Assembly (NCBI GenBank): GCA_905160935.1
Contig: CAJHZI010000262.1
Coordinates: 84,501-148,500, forward strand
Source of the DNA: Enchytraeus crypticus
Taxonomy: Eukaryota > Annelida > Clitellata > Enchytraeida > Enchytraeidae
Direction of reading: 5' to 3'
DNA length: 64,000 nt
The position numbers and the translations under genes are program-made. A model generated the notes under the pieces. It saw only the letters and a program-made list of their open reading frames with translations. It had not been told where the DNA came from and searched no databases. This document shows, in pieces, positions 45,851-57,244 of this stretch. How positions within the stretch are numbered: the first letter of the stretch is position 1; the number at the start of each line of letters is the position of its first letter.

Positions 45851-46289
45851 CAAAAACAACGCTATTAAACTTTTACCAAATAGTCAAATGAGTTCATATG
45901 GATAAAAAGATCATAAGATGCTACTGCATTTTCTGCGGATCTCGAATTTGAATTTTTTTGTCAGAGCATATACATGAATATTTAAAAGTTGAATAAATAC
46001 ATGAATATTTAAAAGTTGAAATTTTTTCTCAATATTCAACAAAATTCTTCCTTACCATCTCTTTAGACAGATTAAATTACGAAGAATGTATAACAGAGTT
46101 ATAGTCCCTGACTCGCTTCATTACCAGGGGCTTCAAGCCTTCAATAGCTTGTATAATACCCCTCTCTATTTTGAACACATTAGCACAATTCGCACTTTCA
46201 ATTTGTGATTAAATCTCTTAGTGTATGATCATAATTATAAATTAAAATTAAAAATGAATCAGATATCAATTTTTTTATCAAAGAACGTT

Positions 46290-46440
46290 AGGCTGGAGAG
46301 CTCTAGCCTCCAGAAATTGCTACAAAATCTTCTAAAACGAATTAAAAAGGTCTATTCTTATCCTGACTCGAGTTTCGATTCTATGGAAGACGAAGATGAT
46401 GATGATGACGATGAAGAACGTGAATTAGATAAAAATTATT
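46290..46440 (-). mobile_element. Repeat family 2 fragment
   Basis: CCAGAAATTGCTACAAAATC, TCTATTCTTATCCTGACTCG and GAAGATGATGATGATG match the inverted family. The acidic frame 46221-46442 over it is not a gene. Confidence 0.5.
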
Positions 46441-46714
46441 AAATAAATTAAATTACATACCAACTAGGTCTCGATTTAGTATTAATTGGGTTAATAACAT
46501 AATTTTTATCAATTAGACCTTATCCACAACGTCGTGATTCATGAATGATGCGAGACAGCGAGTAAGTGTGCGACAGGCCTGTGCGTGAAGAGCGTGTGCT
46601 AGGCGTCAATCAATATTGATCGACAACGATCAGTGAAAGTCTGCGCTCTCACCTAGCTGCTCAAAGTCGACCTATCACTAGATAATCTACGTAACGATTC
46701 GTCATACTACTTAC

Positions 46715-46797
46715 GTCTCTCCTTCAATCAGCCCCTCGTCTCGGCGTTTTCTAATAAGCGCTTCAAACTTTCGACTACTAGGTTTAGATTTCACCAT
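46715..46797 (-). CDS. Candidate first exon of unknown gene or alternative ORP start
   Basis: The ATG at 46797 opens MVKSKPSSRKFEALIRKRRD followed by EGLIEGE, ending at a consensus donor GAGAC|GTAAGTAG in phase 2. Codon use and charge look like protein. ORP exon 3 (37573) starts in the phase needed, so an alternative transcript reading ...[12 protein letters not shown] is possible; exon 2 would not fit. Equally it may start an independent gene whose next exon I cannot see. I do not recognise the sequence. Confidence 0.35.
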
Positions 46798-47085
46798 ATC
46801 ACATAAAATATTTGTTAATGTATTTTATGAGATTTATTTTATTTATTTCTATTTGAAATATAGTATTTTTAAACCTTGTTTACACTTATCACCATAGTTC
46901 ACAAGCAATAATTCACTAAATCTTAAAAAAATAAATCATAAAACTCAATAAGATCTGACAGCTGGATGTTCTAGGAATGGAGTAAAGCTCTGACAAACTA
47001 ATATCTAAATTCCTGATCCGGCTCAGTATTGTAGACTATATCATACCGACCATTCTAAGGAAGCAAATTATTTTTAGTACTAAAT

Positions 47086-47094
<9 letters not shown>

Positions 47095-47158
<64 letters not shown>

Positions 47159-47159
47159 C

Positions 47160-47209
<50 letters not shown>

Positions 47210-47218
47210 ATATATATA
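47095..47218. repeat. (AT)n microsatellite, left of mariner
   Basis: TA dinucleotide run with ATACAT interruptions. Confidence 0.95.
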
Positions 47219-47231
47219 TACTAGATATATA

Positions 47232-48192
47232 CGAGGGGCAGTCATAAAGTTCGAGGACTACATTTATTACACAAAAACTGTTAATGCTATTTACAAAATT
47301 TAAGTTTGGCCTTCAAAATACATCCATTGGGAATCGATACACTTCGTCCAGCGATCCTTCCAAGCCTCGAAGTAGTGCCATAGGCCATTCTTGGACAGCA
47401 CCTTCAGCGCACCCGAAACAGCTGCGTTGACCTCATCATCTGACTGAAACCGTTGACCACGGAGGTAATCTTTCAGGTCAGGAAATAGAGAATGGTCACA
47501 GGGAGCAAGGTCAGGTGAGTAGGCAGGGTGAGCAAGCAGTTCACAGCCGATTTCAGCGATGGTCTGCTGGCAAATCTGGGACCGGTGAGCTGGCGCATTA
47601 TCGTGGTGCAAGATCCATCCATTTTCAATCAGTTTAGGGCGCTTCTCGTTCAATTTTATCATGAGTTTCCTTTTCAGTACTGTCGAGTAATAGTTTCCAG
47701 TTACTGTTTGTCCTTTCGGCAATCTGTGATCATAGATGATTCCCTGATAATCAAAGAAAATCAGGTGCATCACCTTGCCAGCACTTCTCGCAACTTTTGC
47801 TTTATGAGGTCTTGGGCTTGATTGGTGCTTCCAAACTGACGATTGCTGCTTAGATTCAGGATCGATTGATTTTGATGCAGAGCCTTCTCCATATGCTGTA
47901 GTCAACATTTGAAGCGCTTCCGTTTGAGTTTTGCCAAGCTTAAAGCAAAATTTGATCGAATAACGAACTTCTAACTTTGACGCCATTTTGTTTGTTTATT
48001 TGTCTGACTGGGTGTAAAATAGTATCAACACAGAAATGTTTCTATATCCGGTTGCGTTGAACCCATAGGGCAAGTAATTATATCAGTAGAAAGCCAAGAA
48101 AATAAGCTTTCACAATATGTCAGTCTAACGTTTGAAGATCCCACACCCTTTTCGAATTTTGACTAGTCCTCGAACTTTATGACCGCCCCTCG
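47232..48192 (-). mobile_element. Internally deleted mariner element
   Basis: Inverted ends of 27 bp with one mismatch (CGAGGGGC(A/G)GTCATAAAG...) and TA at both borders (47230-47231, 48193-48194), as for Tc1/mariner insertion. The 961-bp element is shorter than a typical 1.3-kb mariner. It sits inside an (AT)n microsatellite. Confidence 0.93.
47300..47986 (-). pseudogene. Mariner transposase with an in-frame internal deletion (228 aa)
   Basis: DDE transposase of the mariner family. Residues 1-36 are the start of the N-terminal helix-turn-helix region (KFCFKLGKTQTEALQML). The sequence then jumps to DPESKQQS and SPRPHKAKVARSAGKVM, runs through LPKGQTVTGNYYS and HHDNAPAHRS (second Asp), then YSPDLAPCD (third Asp), and ends near WTKCIDSQWMYFEG. 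The second and third Asp are 34 residues apart, the D34D mariner signature. About 115 residues holding the rest of the DNA-binding part and the first catalytic Asp (GDE block) are missing, so it should be inactive although the frame is open. A usual mariner transposase has about 345 residues. Confidence 0.9.
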
Positions 48193-48194
48193 TA

Positions 48195-48214
48195 TATATA
48201 TATATATAGGCCTA

Positions 48215-48300
<86 letters not shown>
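48195..48300. repeat. (AT)n microsatellite, right of mariner
   Basis: Long TA run; together with 47095-47218 it is the host site of the mariner. Confidence 0.95.
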
Positions 48301-48302
<2 letters not shown>

Positions 48303-48844
48303 TATTGGAAGCAGATAGCCCGTCATAATTTTCAGACACATCATTGTATAACGTTACAGTATTCCATCAATGTTCAGTCGAAATATAATTAAATGAATTG
48401 AAATACAATGTAAAGAATAATTCTTATAAACAATATTCTGTTCTACACTACACCAGTCGTGTAGAATATTTAACTATCACAAGAATAGTGACATAAGAAA
48501 TTATAGGGGGGACCATCGTCGCCTCTGCTCCCTAGGATCGCGGCCACAGGAGCAAGTGCAGGTCACCACGAATGACTGGAATTTAGCGGATCATGAACGC
48601 ATTGTAGTTGAGAAAAACAGGTATGATAAACGAAATAAAACGAAATAAAGCGCAGTGCTTTTGTGCAGAGTCATCATATTGCTGGGACAAATACCCACTG
48701 CAATAACAATGGCGTTAAGCCTCAAGACCATCAGGCGCAATGTCAGACCTAAGTACATGTTCTACCTGACTACTGTACGTGTTCCATATAAAGCCCTTCA
48801 TATATAAACCACGCCCACGTCTTTTCATCTTTACGGTTGAGTGA
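48301..48844. other. Intergenic, nothing recognised
   Basis: Slightly GC-richer at 48510-48600; a CATATATAAACC near 48800 could be a TATA box, but what follows is a tandem repeat and no gene is supported. Confidence 0.3.
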
Positions 48845-48861
48845 CATTGCGCTTAAGATTT

Positions 48862-49105
48862 CCAACTGTGCATCAGTGTGTACATCAGTGTGTACATCAG
48901 TGTGTACATCAGAGTGTATATCAGTGAATACATCAGTGTGTACATCAGTGCGTGCACCAGTGTGTATATCAGTGAATACATCAGTGTGTACATCAGTGTG
49001 TGCATCAGTGTGTACACCAGTGTGTACACCAGTGTGTGTACACCAGTGTGTACATCAGTATGTACTCCAGTGTGTACATCAGTGCGTACAACAAAGTGTA
49101 TTCAG
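48862..49105. repeat. 12-bp tandem array TGTGTACATCAG
   Basis: About 20 imperfect units with variants (ACACCAG, AATACATCAG). Cys/Thr/Ser/Val frames across it are a by-product of a period divisible by three. Confidence 0.95.
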
Positions 49106-50010
49106 TACGTACGGAGTTGAATACCGTCACTGATATTCTGTAGAGATATAAAATAGACGTTAAAAAGATTTTATTATTGACAACAGCACCTATATTCCGT
49201 AGTTCCTATAACGAGCATATCAACGATCAATAATATGAGCTGAGCTGGTCTCATTATAAGTTCAAGAAAATGGATATATCCAAGGATATAGTTAACTAAT
49301 ACTAAATTGTGTCACACCACTATGTTTCACATCAACATTTCAAAATACCCAATTTTCTGGAGAGTATTGTTGCATTTTCTTCTTAAGTTGGGTAAAAATC
49401 ATAAATACAACGTGAGCCTAATATCAATGGCATCACTCGATACATAACAATGATAATGGAAAATCATAAGACACGATTAAGGCTAGTTATTTTTAGCTAT
49501 TTTAGATACTCCCTCACTCTCTCTCTCTCTCTCTCTAATAAAATAGCAACATGTCACGGTGTACGATTTTTCAAAAAATCGGCAAAGATGCTTCATTTAA
49601 AGACTCAGTTTAAACCTTGAATTAAATTTCGATCTTATCTTAACATGGCTCATCGCCTATCTCTTTTCCTATCACTTTCCCTCTATCTCTCACACACTCT
49701 CCTACTCTCTCTCTCTCTCTCTCTCTCTCCTTCTCTCTCTAGTGTCCAAAAGCCCATTACGGAAGTAGGCGTAAAAGGTTCTATAGACTAAATTCAAAAT
49801 AACATTTCCTAGTTAAATATAAGATATTTAGCCACTTATATAGGTTGGTGTCAAATGACCTTCTCTTACATCATAATCTCCCTCTATCACAGTCATAGAA
49901 ACCAAAGTTTATGTTAAAATAGCATTTACTGCGTACTATATAGGGGCCCAATATACAGGTAATGAAACTTCTTTCTTAATGCCTTTAATTAATTATATAT
50001 ATCAATAATT
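49106..50010. other. Intergenic, microsatellites only
   Basis: (CT)n at 49513-49538 and 49705-49740; no gene. Confidence 0.5.
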
Positions 50011-50014
50011 TTGA

Positions 50015-50070
50015 GACAGTTTATTCGTATCCCGACCCTAGTTAAACTGGGATTCAAGGGAAGATGAAGT
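50015..50070 (-). mobile_element. Repeat family 2 fragment
   Basis: GAGACAGTTTATTCGTATCC, CGACCCTAGTTAAACTGGGA and TTCAAGGGAAGATGA. Confidence 0.7.
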
Positions 50071-50192
50071 GATTAATGTTTTTCTGAAAATGGAGACGAT
50101 TTCTATTTGTCGTACTCCATGAGACACTGCCCACATGCTTGCTTAATTGTACTTACAAAACACAGATTTCGTATAATGTCATGCCAGGTTAA

Positions 50193-50345
50193 AGGTAAAG
50201 CTAAAGCTAAGGTTAACGTCAGTTTCCTCACTCGAAAGCGATGTCAGTGACGGCGAGCCCAGGATTTGAACTCGCATCTACTGATCCGCGGTCGAGTAGC
50301 TTACCGACTTCGCCACTGGCTGGAGCCAGTGGCGAAGTCGGTAAG
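50193..50345 (-). mobile_element. SINE1 copy ending in an inverted head
   Basis: Complete minus-strand SINE1 followed at once by an inverted copy of its first 22 bp. Positions 50300-50321 and 50324-50345 are perfect inverted repeats with a 2-bp centre (CTTACCGACTTCGCCACTGG...). Confidence 0.85.
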
Positions 50346-50349
50346 ATAT

Positions 50350-51010
50350 AGTTTAGCCAGTTATATTTTAAAAATGTTATAAATTTTGCATTCTCAAAAA
50401 TCTAAGCTCTCTGGCGTCTGTACTAAGAGCCAGATGTAAAGCTTAATTATAATGGAGACATAGAATAAGTGCGCTGAAGATAAGTAATTTGCAAGAAATT
50501 AAACATGGCTGACGAATACAGCGTGGAAAGAATTTTATGAAGCACTGATATTTAGATTGATAGAGTGCTGCTGAAGGTATGATGTAGAATTGAGTATAAA
50601 AAAGTGAATTTGATGACAGAGAGAAATTACTTAAATAAGGAACCTGGAATGCCTTTTAAAGATGGCGTAGCATAATTATTACGCTGTGCATAAAATAGAA
50701 TATATCGTTTGGCAGAGGACTCGAGAGAGATGGACGACAGACCTAAGGAAGTCATAATACACAACGCACGTTCTAAAAGCGTATGTTTATGTAGACGCTT
50801 AATGCAGAACGGATTTGGCAGAGGAATGAACAAAACAGGCTACATGATTGTCGACAAAGCTGACAAAGCCAGCCGTACTTCAAGTCAACGAAAGATTCCA
50901 CAAAAAACAGCCGCATTCTCTGGTTACAAAACAACTCAACAAATAGTGAAAAGATACAGACAACTAAAGTCTCAATAGAAAGAGAAAGGAGAAAGAAGAG
51001 AGCGAGAGAA
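50350..51010. other. Unresolved intergenic segment
   Basis: An 89-codon plus-strand frame (50709-50978; MAEDSREMDDRPKEVI...) lacks recognisable motifs. It could be a decayed LINE or chance. Confidence 0.25.
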
Positions 51011-51014
51011 TGAA

Positions 51015-51130
<116 letters not shown>

Positions 51131-51499
51131 AGGAATTAAACAAGAGTGGAGATACTCTGAGAGTGGCTCAACCTCACCCAGTTCTGTTTCTATAGACATT
51201 CTCATATACATGTAATCGAAGGCCACTAACTTGGACATTAAATTCGGTCATGACATTCCATACTAACTTACTACAGGAAATCTTTTAGGCCAACTGATAT
51301 TACTTCACTCATAAAGGTATTTAAGTTCGCTACGATTTTAAATATGGTGCTTGAAGTTGACAAAGATGGCAGTTTCAATATAAAATATTTTGGTATTAAA
51401 TTAATTTATAAAATTATTTTAATACTATATAATATTATACATTGCTACTGTTGTTATTATATTTCTGTTGTTGAGGATGTAGTAGAAACTTTAGCGAGA

Positions 51500-51820
51500 A
51501 GAGCTTGATGTTAAGCTAGAGAGAGTTACGCCACAACGGACGTAGGATGCGATGATTAAGAAGGCCATGAAAAATAGGGGATTGACTGATGATATGGTGT
51601 GGGACAGAGAGGATTGGAGAAGATTTATTAGTACCCACTGGCTGGAACCAATGGCGAAGGCAGTAAGACACTCGACCGCGGATCAGTATGTGCGGGGCTA
51701 AAATCCTGGGCTCGCCTATCACTAACATCGCTCTCGAGTGAGGAAACTGACGTTAACCTTAGCTCTTTATCTTTATGCCGACCCTAGTTAAACTGTGATT
51801 TATCGGAAGATGAAGATGCC
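51500..51820 (-). mobile_element. Repeat family 2 copy interrupted by SINE1
   Basis: AGAGAGTTACGCCACAACGG, ATGATATGGTGTGGGACAGA and GGATTGGAGAAGATTTATTA, then a SINE1 (51635-51775), then CCGACCCTAGTTAAACTGTG. Confidence 0.7.
51635..51775 (+). mobile_element. SINE1 copy
   Basis: CACTGGCTGGAACCAATGGC, AGACACTCGACCGCGGATCA, CTCTCGAGTGAGGAAACTGA and CGTTAACCTTAGC. Confidence 0.85.
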
Positions 51821-51854
51821 CATAGTATTACATTAATTATGTTTCTTTATTTCG

Positions 51855-51965
51855 CGCGTCGTGTCAGGAACACTGAAGAATAAGACCAGCCGTTAACTGT
51901 ACGTGTCATAAGAGGCGACGCGTCGTAAGAGAAAGCAACAGGAAACTTTTCCCTCTGCACATCCT
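51855..51965 (+). mobile_element. Repeat family D fragment
   Basis: GTGTCAGGAACACTGAAGAA, CCAGCCGTTAACTGTACGTG and AGAGGCGACGCGTCG. Related: 56285-56530, 56945-57240 (plus) and 63795-63900 (minus). Confidence 0.6.
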
Positions 51966-52234
51966 ACCATAGTAAATGCTTATATACCGAAGTATATATT
52001 TCCATTATAAAATTGTTTCAAAGCTCATTAAAGAGCACTCCATCGATCAGACAGAGCTCCCATCCAGATGGATGTGTTTTTATCAGACCTTACTTAGTCT
52101 TAACCATGGAAAAATATGATTATTATAGTATATACAATTATCTAGGATAACTATAAATAAACAATCTTATCCAAGACACGGCTGACTAAAGCTATACGAA
52201 CTCACTAGACCTGACAATGCTGACGCACTTATCT

Positions 52235-52575
52235 TCAGCATATCACTCTTATCTTAAGCATATAATACTTATCTTCGGCATATCATACTTATCTTCAGCA
52301 TATCACACTTATCTTCAGCATATAACACTTATCTTCAGCATATAACACTTATCTTCAGCATATAACACTTATCTTCAGCATATAACACTTATCTTCAGCA
52401 TATCACACTTATCTTCAGCATATAACACTTATCTTCAGCATATAACACTTATCTTCAGCATATCACACTTATCTTCAGCATATAACACTTATCTTCAGCA
52501 TATAACACTTATCTTCAGCATATAACACTTATCTTCAGCATATAACACTTATCTTCAGCATATCACACACATCTT
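52235..52575. repeat. 20-bp tandem array
   Basis: About 17 copies of CTTATCTTCAGCATATAACA, with a TCACA variant in several units. Confidence 0.97.
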
Positions 52576-52579
52576 CGGC

Positions 52580-53852
52580 ATATTACTAGTATAAGACTGT
52601 ATATTTCAGTACCAGCAGGATGGATGACCGAGTTAGTATCGTACTGGCCTGGTAACACAAGGGCCTTGAATCGAACCTCAGCAAATTGTCATTCACACTA
52701 TTCGTACGATAAAGAAAGGGGCACTAATCCAACAATACAGCTTTATTTAATATTTCTATTAATAGATAATCAATCCTAACCGTCGAAAGCGTCGTACTGA
52801 GCCCTATCGTGATAACCAATATTAATCATAGCGACCAAAATCGACTTTTCTCTATCATCAGTATCAGATCTCTAAATTTAAAATTTCGAAATTACGACAT
52901 TTTAGGATACTTTCGCGCTTAATATTTGATAAGTGCACTGAAATTTCTGCTTGATATTTTACTACACCACCAACGAAACTTCCTTCCGGGGAGCTCTCAC
53001 CGCAGCCCGGGGATGATATACTTTAAGAACCATGTACCAAGTCAATGGTCAATGCTGTGGTCGATGCTGGATATTTACTTAATTTATCTAATTCATAGTT
53101 CTACAGAAACACTCACTCAGTATAGAGTAAGTAAAGCACTTAGTTTTAAAAGTTAGTTACGACTTAATGCGTGAATAACTGTGCAACAATTTACAGTCAT
53201 TAAACTTAAATAGATATCCCACTGCAAACGACGTTCCTTAGCACTGACATCAGTTCCAACACCACAATAATGTCTAATTATTATTACTAACTAGTAATTA
53301 CCATACGTTTAACATGCAGCTTAACGACAAGCATAAAACTACTACGCAACAAAACACGAATGTGATATAAATATAATATAAACACGGTGTTGACAAAGAC
53401 CGCGCGTACACTGCAGTAGAAGCCTGCCCGCACAACTACAAAGTAAGTGCTCGATGCATTGAAGCATTGTTAGCAGCCTGCCTGCAGTAGGCCTGCTTCA
53501 ATAGGACCAGTCCGCTAGCGTGTCGCCTCTCCGTTGTGTCAGCAAGCAGTTAAATGACTTCCTACAAGGCCATAGAGTCAATTAAGCAAACCAATTTACC
53601 GATGATTTAATAGCCATTCAATATGTAATATTCAATAATTAAATAATCATTTTTAATAACTAAAATATTTAATAGTTAATAAATAGTCAATAGCCTAGCT
53701 AACCTTTAGGAAGACAAAAAGGGCGTTAGAAGAACGATAGAGAGAGAGAGAGAGAATCGACTGAGAAAGGAAGGGAGAAACAAGGACAGATACCAATTAC
53801 TCACACACCGAATGACGAAAAGAGAACGCGAGCGAGCGAGAAAGTGAGCGAG

Positions 53853-53887
<35 letters not shown>

Positions 53888-54060
53888 GAAAGAGAGAGAC
53901 AGACAGACAGACAGACAGAACTTAAATGCTTTTCACGCAGGACACAGGTGAGTTTTATAATGAGAATAGTTGCACATCCAAATAACAACCCACAAGCTGT
54001 ATAGAGCACGTAAAATAATCAGATGTTAGTGCTTTCTCATTAGATTATTCACTGCTATCT
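52580..54060. other. Intergenic, no gene recognised
   Basis: A GC-richer patch lies at about 53390-53540 without an exon-like frame; GA-rich low complexity at 53738-53755 and 53850-53920. Confidence 0.4.
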
Positions 54061-54081
54061 ACTATCTATGTTTAACCCATC

Positions 54082-54097
54082 GGGGGGGGGGGGGGGG
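54082..54097. repeat. G16 homopolymer
   Basis: Sixteen consecutive G followed by A-rich sequence; length is likely uncertain in the assembly. Confidence 0.9.
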
Positions 54098-54629
54098 AAA
54101 AAAGGGAATGACTGAGAAAAGGATTTTATATTTATACAACACGACGTCTCTATAACTAAAGATATAGTCCACTAATACTATCACGTGCAGTTGCCTCCAT
54201 TATAATCCGTCCAGATTCGCAAGAGTATGCGAGCATATATTTAGAGTATGTACAGTTGTACATCTGCGCACGCGCGTACATGTATATTTAATTGTCTACC
54301 ATTCGTTAAATTGTAAGCATTTATGTACATGTGTGCACCATAGTAGTAAATTAACAATACTTAAAACAGCGCAACGCCTCTGCACAAATATTCGTAACAG
54401 CCCAGTCTAGTCGACTTGAGTGAAGCCTCATGTAATATTTAGTACTCAATCAACACGTGTGCAAATGCCTGTGAAGAGCTATGCACTATTGTACATGCAG
54501 GAGTATATCAATATAGTAACGCTCGTAGAATTCATTATACAAGTCTACTTTGCCGTCCACACAAGTACCATAGCCACATTGGTGATGTATATACAGTGTC
54601 ACGATATAGTATCTCTCTCTTTCTTATTA

Positions 54630-54830
54630 GCGCGCTGCTTACTGGCAGGTCCAGGGCATGTAACTCCTTCACATATTTCTATCATCTGCCTTTTTCTCCA
54701 TATCAACATATGAATTAATGATCAAATCATCCAACATCCCAAGTCTAGGTCTTCCTCTAACCGACAAGATAGTATAGGTCTATTAAATTCCTAAGCATTT
54801 CGTCGCCTGTTGTATAATAGGCTTACTAGA
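54630..54830 (-). mobile_element. LINE ORF2 tail remnant
   Basis: Inverted: ACATGCCCTGGACCTGCCAG, GTTGATATGGAGAAAAAGGC, and AGAGGAAGACCTAGACTTGG (GRPRL). Confidence 0.6.
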
Positions 54831-55020
54831 ATAATAATTAAAAAAAACTCGCGAAAATTATATACACCTAACAGAATCCCACACAGTTTTGTTATTCGCG
54901 AAATTCTATATAGATACCTATTAATAGTTGAGCGACAATGTGATATTGAACACGAAGCACAGACCTACCAGACTTTGTACAGAAGTGGTAGCCGTGCGTA
55001 TACTCCATTTACAAATCTAT

Positions 55021-55641
55021 AGTGTTGTTGTCAAGACCAAGACCAAGATCACAAGGCTTGAGACAAAGACCAAGACCTCAAGTGTACGTGCGAGTGTAAA
55101 ATTATTCAAATTTCAAGCAGCAGAAATATAGTACAAATATACAGTAAAATATATAATAGAGCCATTAGGATATAGAAAAAAACGCATTCAAATCAGATTC
55201 AAGAAAGAGTCAACATGCCTCAGACGTTACAAACTACCGATCATGTATTCTTGTTAGGAATCGTCACAACTTTTCTATAATTATGCGACACAATATGTAG
55301 TTCCTTCGACGCCATGATATAGCGCTATAATGCTGATGTCAAAAAACTTGGAACAACAAACAACTTATTGTTATAACTTTTGGACTTAAGCACAATCCAA
55401 AAATCAACAACGATTAACGATTTTTTTTCAAGAAACACAGAAAAGAAGAGTTACTGTTTAGTTTGAATTACATGCGATAGCTGCATGCAATAAATAACAT
55501 TTTTACATGGTCTCGACCAAGATCAAGACCAATGCCTTAGACCAAGACCGAGATCAAGACCACAAGTCTTAAGAACACGACCTTAAAAATGGCCTCGAGT
55601 GGTCTTGAAACCAAGACCACGGTCTTGAGGACAACAACACT
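55021..55641. mobile_element. Element with AGTGTTGTTGTC ends and CAAGACC subterminal repeats
   Basis: Perfect 12-bp inverted ends (AGTGTTGTTGTC / GACAACAACACT). Inside both ends lie clusters of CAAGACCAAGAC/GGTCTTG. The 621-bp interior has no coding capacity. No clear target duplication. Confidence 0.7.
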
Positions 55642-55694
55642 ATACATTTGCATTTGCAAGTTTTACATCCCTGTCTCTCTCTCTCTCTCTCTCT

Positions 55695-55925
55695 CTCATA
55701 GTGCACTGGCTATTGGCATATAACTCCTCTGCATATTTCTATCGTCTGCCTTTCTCTTCATGTCAACACATGAGTAAGTTATCAAATCATTCAACGTTCC
55801 AAGACTCGGTCTTCCTCTAACCTTTTACCCTTTCATTCTTCCAAGTTTTACATAGATCACACATAATACCTGACGAACTCATACTTTCCAACTTCTCTCA
55901 TCCTAGTCCATAAACTGCACTATAG
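55695..55925 (-). mobile_element. LINE ORF2 tail remnant
   Basis: Same layout as 54630-54830 (GTTGACATGAAGAGAAAGGC; AGAGGAAGACCGAGTCTTGG), about 1 kb away on the other side of the 55021 element. Confidence 0.6.
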
Positions 55926-56284
55926 TATGAAAAGTTCAAATGATATCTGGCTGCACAATTAATTAAAAACTTAATAACTATAACTAATTTACAAAGAATG
56001 CAAGTAAAGGAATTTAAAGCTACAAATTGTAAGATAACTAATTGCTAATTCGTTAAATTTCAAAAGGACAACATATTTTCTTGAAAATAGTATTTTGGAG
56101 TCTTCTTATCGCAACTTATGCATGACCATTTGTATTACAATGTATTATCGGCATTTAAGCAATTCTCCTCCATACTGTAATACACATAATATACAATTAC
56201 TTTCCATGTTTAGATAGAGTTTTATTATTTCTAAGGTGCATTAAACATAGCCTATGGAAGTAAAGCTAATAAGAATCTAATACT

Positions 56285-56530
56285 AGCAATGTTGTGTCAG
56301 AAACATTGAAGAATACACCAACTGTTAATTGCAACATGCAAAAACTGATGAAGGCAAATGTAAACCACCACAGAAGCCATATATTTTTACAGCTATAGGC
56401 TACAAGTATCTCATACATATCATACCTATTTTTGAAGGGACTAAGTTGTAGATCTATCAGCTATGGTAATCTTTATGGAACATGAAAGCTGACTCTGAGT
56501 ATGAACCTTGGGCCTGCAACTTGACAGAGC
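56285..56530 (+). mobile_element. Repeat family D copy
   Basis: TGTCAGAAACATTGAAGAAT, CCAACTGTTAATTGCA, and GAACATGAAAGCTGACTC near the end. Confidence 0.5.
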
Positions 56531-56944
56531 ACTAGAGAAAGAGAGAAAATGAAGGAGAATTTTTAGAGTTTGTGCAATAACAAGAAGGAGCTTTGAAGGA
56601 TACAATACAGAGTACTGATAATTTAGGATAAGAAAACGGTAGAAGATAGCAAACCAGTTATTAATATTTAATTCTAAACTCCCTTCTTATTTGAATATTC
56701 TACAAGAACATTACGAAGGGAAGATAACTCAAAACTGGAAGCACTCTAAATAACACTATTGCCACATTATTTTATGCTGTTATTATTGTTGTATATTATT
56801 ATAATATTATTATTACTATTATATTATATATTACGGTAAGAGCTGGAAAAATAGAGGGGAAGAGAGCTATCAGAAGACTGCAACTTTGGATGATAAGTAA
56901 TTTAATAACAAAACTAATTTTCATATATTATACTAAGGTGACAC

Positions 56945-57240
56945 TAGCCCATCTTGTGTCCGGGACACTGAAGAATAGACCAACCATTTACTGCTCACGA
57001 CGTAAGAGGCGACAAAGCATAAACCGAAGAAGGCAACAGGGAACTACCTCAGTAGCCATATTTTTTCAAAAGCATAGGCTACATAAGGAACGGGTAAGGC
57101 ATAGCAACTTATTAAGGGATTAACTTGTTGAACTATGGAGCGCTCTATATGGAGTGTGAAAGCAGACTCGAGAGTATGAATATGTACCATGGACCTGTCG
57201 TTTGGCAGAAGAGGGAGCGAGAAGAGGATATGAAAAGAAA
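56945..57240 (+). mobile_element. Repeat family D copy, best preserved
   Basis: GTGTCCGGGACACTGAAGAA, TAGACCAACCATTTACTGCT, ACGTAAGAGGCGACAAAGCA, GGAGTGTGAAAGCAGACTCG and ACCATGGACCTGTCG. The last block resembles the LINE tail at 1620 and 39350. Confidence 0.6.
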
Positions 57241-57244
57241 ACAG

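Noticed and set aside
46221..46442. 73-codon frame ending in an acidic tract
   Set aside because: The second half is an inverted repeat-family-2 copy whose GATGAT run gives the Asp/Glu tract.
48837..49133. Cys-rich 98-codon frame that looks like a secreted protein
   Set aside because: It is the 12-bp tandem repeat read in frame (SVCT units); two frames are open at once.
50709..50978. 89-codon frame (MAEDSREMDDRPK...)
   Set aside because: Hydrophilic and plausible in composition, but no motif, no splice context and flanked by microsatellite; not enough to call a gene.
52235..52575. Regular 20-bp repeats resembling a CRISPR array
   Set aside because: Head-to-tail repeats without spacers, in an animal genome with no cas genes. 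The same applies to the 19-bp array at 23812 and the 41-bp array at 25603.
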